From positions 1 through 17,023 of the forward strand of contig JAMDDG010000345.1 in assembly GCA_023488865.1 (NCBI GenBank): a DNA stretch of 17,023 bases, read 5' to 3'. This DNA comes from Bacteroidota bacterium. Lineage in GTDB: Bacteria; Bacteroidota; Bacteroidia; Bacteroidales; Prolixibacteraceae. The position numbers and the translations under genes are program-made. The notes under the pieces are model-generated. The model saw only the letters and a program-made list of their open reading frames with translations, ran no database searches and was not told where the DNA came from. Position 1 is the stretch's first letter; each line of letters begins with the position of its first letter. Positions 13,351 through 17,023 of the stretch are shown piece after piece.

Positions 13351-15981
13351 ATGAAGTTTTTTTTAGCGTTATTCCTATTAATTGCAAATTACTCACTCTT
13401 GTTCTCTCAGGAAAAATCAAAAAAATTATATCTGGCCGAAAAAAGCACTGCTGCTGTTGTCATTGACGGCAACCTGGATGAACCAATCTGGGATGGCAAA
13501 TGGGAAGGCGGGTTTGTGCAAAGAGAACCTTACGAGAATGCCAAACCATCACAAGACACTCAATTCAAAATCTTTACCGACAATGAAAATATATTCGTAG
13601 GTATCAAAGCTTTTGATACTGCCCCAGATAGTATTGTCAGCAGACTATCGCGAAGGGATAAAATGGACGGCGACGCAGTCGGAATCATGTTTGACAGTTA
13701 CCACGATCAACGGACAGCTTTCGCTTTTTTCGTTTCTGCTTCCGGCGTAAAAACTGACGAGATTTTTTCTGACGATGGTGCATCTGAAGATTTGACCTGG
13801 GACCCGATTTGGTATGTGAAAACGCATAAACAAAGCTGGGGTTGGAGCGCCGAAATGAAAATCCCTCTGACTCAACTCAGGTTCGAAAAAGGGTCAAACA
13901 TGATTTGGGGAATGGATGTTATCAGACAGCTGTTCAGAAAAAACGAGCTCACAGTCTGGCAACAGATTTCCCGAACTTCACCTGGTTTCACACATCTTTT
14001 TGGTGAACTTGCATTTCCCGGTGAATTAAAACCTCGCAAACAATTCGACCTTACACCTTACATTACCTCAAGCCTGAATACCTACCAGAAAGAGGAAGGC
14101 AATAAATTTGCCGACGGTAAAGATGGCAGGTTCAACGGGGGAATTGACGGCAAGATTGGGGTGACCAACAATCTTACCCTGGATTTTACCGTTAATCCCG
14201 ACTTCGGCCAAGTAGAGGCAGACCCTTCAGTGGTTAACCTGTCTGCTTACGAAACGTTCTATTCTGAAAAGCGTCCATTCTTTATCGAAGGAAACAACAT
14301 AACCAAATTTCAATTGGGGTTTGGCGATGGAGATCTCTCTACCGAACAGCTTTTTTACTCGAGGAGAATCGGAAGGAGACCGCAGTTAGACATAGATCTG
14401 CGCGACGGAGAATACACTAAAATCCCAGGATATACTCCTATTCTGGGAGCCGCCAAGTTAACGGGGAAAACTTCCGGTGGCTGGTCAGTCGGCATCATTG
14501 AGAGTGTTGGCGGAAAAGTGAATGCGCAGATCGATTATAAAGGGGTAACCAGAAATGAGACGGTCGAACCGCTGACCAACTATTTTGTCGGTAGATTGCA
14601 AAAAGACAGCAAAAAAGGGAACACTATCATCGGCATTATGGGAACCAGTACGGATAGAAACCTGGACGACAGTCAGCTAAAATCAACTTTGCACAAAAAC
14701 GGCAGATCGGCCGCACTCGATTTCAAGCAATATTTTGCCAATAAAAATTATCTGTTTCAACTAAACACGATTTTCAGCAATGTCAATGGCAGCAAAGAGG
14801 CAATAGCCTCCACACAGATTTCATCAACCCATTATTTTCAGCGGCCTGATGCCTCCCATCTGCATTACGATGAAAACCTTACCGCTTTGTCAGGGCAGGG
14901 CGGCAATCTCCAGTTTTTAAAAATAGGCGGGAATTTAAATGGCCTTCTTGCAGTTATGTGGAAATCTCCAGGTCTGGAACTTAACGATATCGGCTATCTC
15001 AGATCGACCGACGAAATTTTTCAGGTTAACTGGCTTGGTTATAAATTCACTAAACCGAAGGGCATCATGCGATCGGCAAATATCAATGTCAACCAGTGGA
15101 ATAGTTGGAACTTCAATGGAAGCTATCTCTTTTCCGGCGGAAACTTCAATGGTCATATCCAATTTTCAAATCAATGGTCTCTGCACGCCGGGTATAATAT
15201 GGACTCAGAAACAATCTCCTCTTCACTGTTAAGAGGTGGATCCTCCTTTTATTTGCCCGGGTCAAAATCGTTTTGGTATTTTATTGAGTCAGATGTACGA
15301 AAGAAAATCTCAGTCCGGTACCAGGGTAGTCATTACAGGCAGGATCTCCAGGCATCATCCAATGATCAGTTCTCACCAGTTATCAGGTTCCAACCCACCA
15401 ACACACTTGAATTTTCATTTGAACCTTCATATGTACTGAGTAAAGATGAATTACAATATATAACCGAAACAAGCTACCTCAATGAGAAAAAGTATATCTT
15501 GGGAACCGTCAGTCAAAAAAGCCTCTCTTTCTCCACTCGCATTAATGTAAATATACGTCCGAACCTGACCATTCAATATTGGGGACAACCATTCATAGCA
15601 TCCGGTAAATATAACAGGATCAAGATGGTAACAAATCCGAAAGCAAGTCAATATAGTAATAGATTTCAGGTTTATGATCAACAACAGTTGCACGGTCCTG
15701 ACGCCCATAATAATTTTCAGGTAGATGAGAACCGTGACGGGATAATCGACTACCAGTTTTCCAATCCCAATTTCAATTTCAACGAATTCCTCTCAAACCT
15801 CGTATTAAGATGGGAATATATCCCCGGTTCAACCCTTTACCTGGTGTGGTCACAGCATCGTAAATTCGAAAGTACCATCGGCGACTTTAATTTTTCCCAC
15901 AACTTTGATAACCTATACAGTTACGAAAAACCAAACAACACTTTGATGATAAAACTTTCCTACCGGATTGGTGTGCACTAA
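13351..15981 (+). CDS. DUF5916 protein: CBM9-like domain plus outer-membrane beta-barrel-like region
   Basis: From ATG 13351 the protein has 876 residues with a signal peptide (MKFFLALFLLIANYSLLFSQ, cleaved before EKSKK). Residues about 25-220 resemble a family-9 carbohydrate-binding-like domain (VIDGNLDEPIWD, then DNENIFVGIKAFD, GIMFDSYHD and WSAEMKIPLTQL). The rest, beginning near 235, is DUF5916: NPDFGQVEADPSVVNLSAYETFY and KRPFFIEG are characteristic, followed by many alternating aromatic/polar strands that suggest an outer-membrane barrel. It ends in a strand (LMIKLSYRIGVH), although the last residue is His rather than the usual aromatic. Function is unknown; a role in surface carbohydrate or peptide handling is a guess. 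The frame is open back to 13066, but that part overlaps ffh antisense and lacks a signal sequence. No clear terminator follows. Confidence 0.9.
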   Translation: MKFFLALFLLIANYSLLFSQEKSKKLYLAEKSTAAVVIDGNLDEPIWDGKWEGGFVQREPYENAKPSQDTQFKIFTDNENIFVGIKAFDTAPDSIVSRLSRRDKMDGDAVGIMFDSYHDQRTAFAFFVSASGVKTDEIFSDDGASEDLTWDPIWYVKTHKQSWGWSAEMKIPLTQLRFEKGSNMIWGMDVIRQLFRKNELTVWQQISRTSPGFTHLFGELAFPGELKPRKQFDLTPYITSSLNTYQKEEGNKFADGKDGRFNGGIDGKIGVTNNLTLDFTVNPDFGQVEADPSVVNLSAYETFYSEKRPFFIEGNNITKFQLGFGDGDLSTEQLFYSRRIGRRPQLDIDLRDGEYTKIPGYTPILGAAKLTGKTSGGWSVGIIESVGGKVNAQIDYKGVTRNETVEPLTNYFVGRLQKDSKKGNTIIGIMGTSTDRNLDDSQLKSTLHKNGRSAALDFKQYFANKNYLFQLNTIFSNVNGSKEAIASTQISSTHYFQRPDASHLHYDENLTALSGQGGNLQFLKIGGNLNGLLAVMWKSPGLELNDIGYLRSTDEIFQVNWLGYKFTKPKGIMRSANINVNQWNSWNFNGSYLFSGGNFNGHIQFSNQWSLHAGYNMDSETISSSLLRGGSSFYLPGSKSFWYFIESDVRKKISVRYQGSHYRQDLQASSNDQFSPVIRFQPTNTLEFSFEPSYVLSKDELQYITETSYLNEKKYILGTVSQKSLSFSTRINVNIRPNLTIQYWGQPFIASGKYNRIKMVTNPKASQYSNRFQVYDQQQLHGPDAHNNFQVDENRDGIIDYQFSNPNFNFNEFLSNLVLRWEYIPGSTLYLVWSQHRKFESTIGDFNFSHNFDNLYSYEKPNNTLMIKLSYRIGVH

Positions 15982-16141
15982 AAATCTGGTTCTCAAATAA
16001 GTGCAATTATCTTGTTTCAGTGCCTCAGCAAACTCCAATAATGTTATAATCTTTAAAATATGATTTGTATTTCATTGATTATGTGCAGATTACCTTATAA
16101 ATAAAAAAAATCACAAATCTCTTTTCGAATTAAAATATAAC

Positions 16142-16149
16142 TACCTTTA
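16142..16149 (+). promoter_or_regulatory. Possible -7 box of the RRM gene (TACCTTTA)
   Basis: TACCTTTA differs from TAnnTTTG only in the last base. Transcription would start near 16155, giving a leader of about 32 nt that is very AT-rich and ends in TTTTTTAAAATT just before the ATG. An upstream TTTTC (16122-16126) is closer than the usual -33 spacing, so the assignment is tentative. Confidence 0.35.
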
Positions 16150-16187
16150 CATCGGATTATTTACCATTAAATAAGTTTTTTAAAATT

Positions 16188-16604
16188 ATGAACATTTTCG
16201 TAGGAAGCCTTCCATTTAGCTTGGAGGAGGCAGAATTAAAAGGATTTTTTGAGGAGTACGGTGAAGTGACTTCAGCAAGAATTATTACAGACAAATTCTC
16301 CGGAAGGAGTAAAGGTTTCGGCTTTATTGAAATGCCGAATGCAGAAGAGGCCCAAAAGGCTATCGAAGAATTAAACGGTGCAGAAGTTGACGGTCGTACA
16401 ATCGTTGTAAACGAGTCCATCGAAAAACCCAAAGACGGCACAAGACGTCCAAGCGGTGGTGGTGGCGGTTTCAACCGTGGCGGCGGCGGTGGTGGTTTCA
16501 ATCGTGGTGGCGATCGTGGCGGTTTCAACCGTGGCGGTGGCGATCGTGGTGGTTTCAACCGTGGCGGCGGTGACAGAGGTACCGGTCGTAGGTCCAGTTA
16601 TTAA
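16188..16604 (+). CDS. RNA-binding protein: single RRM domain with Gly/Arg-rich tail
   Basis: The protein is 138 residues and cytosolic. Residues 1-78 are one RRM with both RNA-contacting motifs intact: RNP2 IFVGSL (3-8) and RNP1 KGFGFIEM (42-49), the latter carrying the exposed Phe residues. Residues 89-138 form a low-complexity tail with four FNRGG units (from residues 95, 104, 113 and 123) separated by Gly-rich or GDR spacers, like RGG boxes of eukaryotic and cyanobacterial RRM proteins. Such short RRM proteins are abundant in Bacteroidota, which mostly lack Hfq. One from Bacteroides thetaiotaomicron (RbpB) is reported to affect RNA regulation. Cold induction is typical of cyanobacterial relatives but untested here. 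A long 3' region and a DEAD-box helicase gene follow on the same strand. Confidence 0.93.
   Translation: MNIFVGSLPFSLEEAELKGFFEEYGEVTSARIITDKFSGRSKGFGFIEMPNAEEAQKAIEELNGAEVDGRTIVVNESIEKPKDGTRRPSGGGGGFNRGGGGGGFNRGGDRGGFNRGGGDRGGFNRGGGDRGTGRRSSY
16453..16592 (+). repeat. Gly-rich coding repeat (GGTTTCAACCGTGGCGG units)
   Basis: Four imprecise copies of GGTTTCAACCGTGGCGG, 27-30 bp apart, encode the FNRGG units of the RRM protein tail. Slippage or unequal exchange here would change tail length in frame, because units are multiples of 3. Confidence 0.8.
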
Positions 16605-16618
16605 GCAGTCGGACGCGT

Positions 16619-16636
16619 TGTAGCTTTCTGGCTACA
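16619..16636 (+). terminator. Hairpin after the RRM gene, weak terminator candidate
   Basis: TGTAGC (16619-16624) and GCTACA (16631-16636) form a perfect 6-bp stem around a 6-nt loop, 15 nt past the stop. The T run (ATTTTTG, near 16647) is about 10 nt away, so termination would be inefficient. It may instead protect the 3' end or act in regulation. Confidence 0.35.
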
Positions 16637-16776
16637 GTTTGAACTATTTTTGTGCTGAGTTCGTGTATGAAAAATTATATCTTGACTTAACAGCCTGATA
16701 ATTAATCGAAATTGAAGCAGATCACTTAGATAATCCAAACAAAAGCAAAATCGTTCCAAAGCTTATGATAGCATTT

Positions 16777-16811
16777 AAGAGGGCTCCTTTCAGGATCCCT
16801 CTTTTTGTTTT
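16777..16811 (+). terminator. Rho-independent terminator before the DEAD-box gene
   Basis: The arms AAGAGGG (16777-16783) and CCCTCTT (16797-16803) enclose an inner TCCT/AGGA stem with a TTC loop, separated by a C/T mismatch. A run of T with one G follows directly (16802-16811). This is a textbook intrinsic terminator. It would end the RRM transcript about 170-200 nt after its stop codon and separate it from the helicase gene. Confidence 0.88.
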
Positions 16812-16845
16812 AAAAGAAATGTTTAGATAGACCAATTTTCAAAGT

Positions 16846-17023
16846 ATGAGTCCAGAACAGTCTGCTATCCTTTCCAATGCCGTAAAAAATCTGGGATTTG
16901 AATCTCTCAATACGATGCAGTCTGAGATGCTAAACGTCTGTAGGAAAGCCAATCAGATACTTCTTTTTTCACCCACCGGGTCAGGAAAGACCGTCGCTTT
17001 TCTATTGCCGGTCCTGGAGATAG
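16846..17023 (+). CDS. DEAD-box RNA helicase (5' end only, cut by window edge)
   Basis: An open frame from ATG 16846 runs to the window edge, giving 59 residues. It begins MSPEQSAILSNAVKNLGF and shows a Q-motif-like stretch (GFESLNTMQ, residues 17-25) and helicase motif I, SPTGSGKT (42-49), followed by AFLLPVLE. This order is diagnostic of superfamily 2 helicases of the DEAD/DEAH type that unwind RNA in ribosome assembly or decay. RecQ-like or Lhr-like relatives cannot be excluded from 59 residues. No promoter consensus was found in the 35 nt after the upstream terminator, although that terminator implies separate transcription. Confidence 0.85.
   Translation, partial: MSPEQSAILSNAVKNLGFESLNTMQSEMLNVCRKANQILLFSPTGSGKTVAFLLPVLEI

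Noticed and set aside
16157..16558. Proline-rich minus-strand frame opposite the RRM gene
   Set aside because: The PPRSPP repeats are simply the reverse complement of the Gly/Arg-rich tail codons.

Overview
The window is ordinary, compact chromosomal DNA from a member of the Bacteroidota, probably near Bacteroidales. The evidence is of several kinds. Several proteins belong to families largely confined to or typical of that phylum (DUF5916, DUF6913, DUF4465, a glycine-rich-tailed RRM protein). Shine-Dalgarno sequences are not evident. Several genes have TAnnTTTG-type -7 promoter boxes. Lipoproteins and periplasmic proteins with short Bacteroidota-style signals are common. No tRNA, rRNA, insertion sequence, phage gene, CRISPR array or defence system was seen.

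Layout. Positions 1-4675 are all on the minus strand. A TPR-repeat periplasmic protein runs off the left edge (1-1538). Upstream of it is a tight group read in the order aroC (TTG start), a 59-residue winged-helix protein, and an APC-family amino-acid permease. Next on the minus strand come a SlyD-like FKBP prolyl isomerase with a Cys/Gly tail and its own terminator (4830-5423), and a DUF4465 lipoprotein (5643-6377). A plus-strand block follows: ligA (6520-8523), a DUF6913 protein (8593-9135) and dapA (9140-10021). It meets a minus-strand pair, folD and an M48 lipoprotein protease, tail to tail only 8 nt apart. ffh (minus) and a DUF5916 outer-membrane-type protein (plus) diverge from an intergenic region around 13203-13350. 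The right end holds an RRM RNA-binding protein (16188-16604) and the start of a DEAD-box helicase (16846 to the edge), separated by a strong intrinsic terminator.

Functionally this is mostly housekeeping. It covers aromatic amino-acid synthesis (aroC), lysine/diaminopimelate synthesis (dapA), one-carbon metabolism (folD), DNA replication and repair (ligA), protein targeting and folding (ffh, FKBP), envelope proteolysis (M48) and RNA handling (RRM protein, DEAD-box helicase). No gene-free stretch exceeds 300 bases. The longest are 16605-16845 (terminator hairpins), 5424-5642 (short AT-rich repeats) and 15982-16187 (AT-rich leader of the RRM gene).

I found no convincing undescribed multi-gene system. 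The points most worth a second look are the higher-order 183/366-bp repeat inside the TPR gene, the unlisted 59-residue winged-helix gene between aroC and the permease, the promoter box five bases before the DUF6913 start codon (implying a leaderless mRNA), and the long 3' region of the RRM gene.
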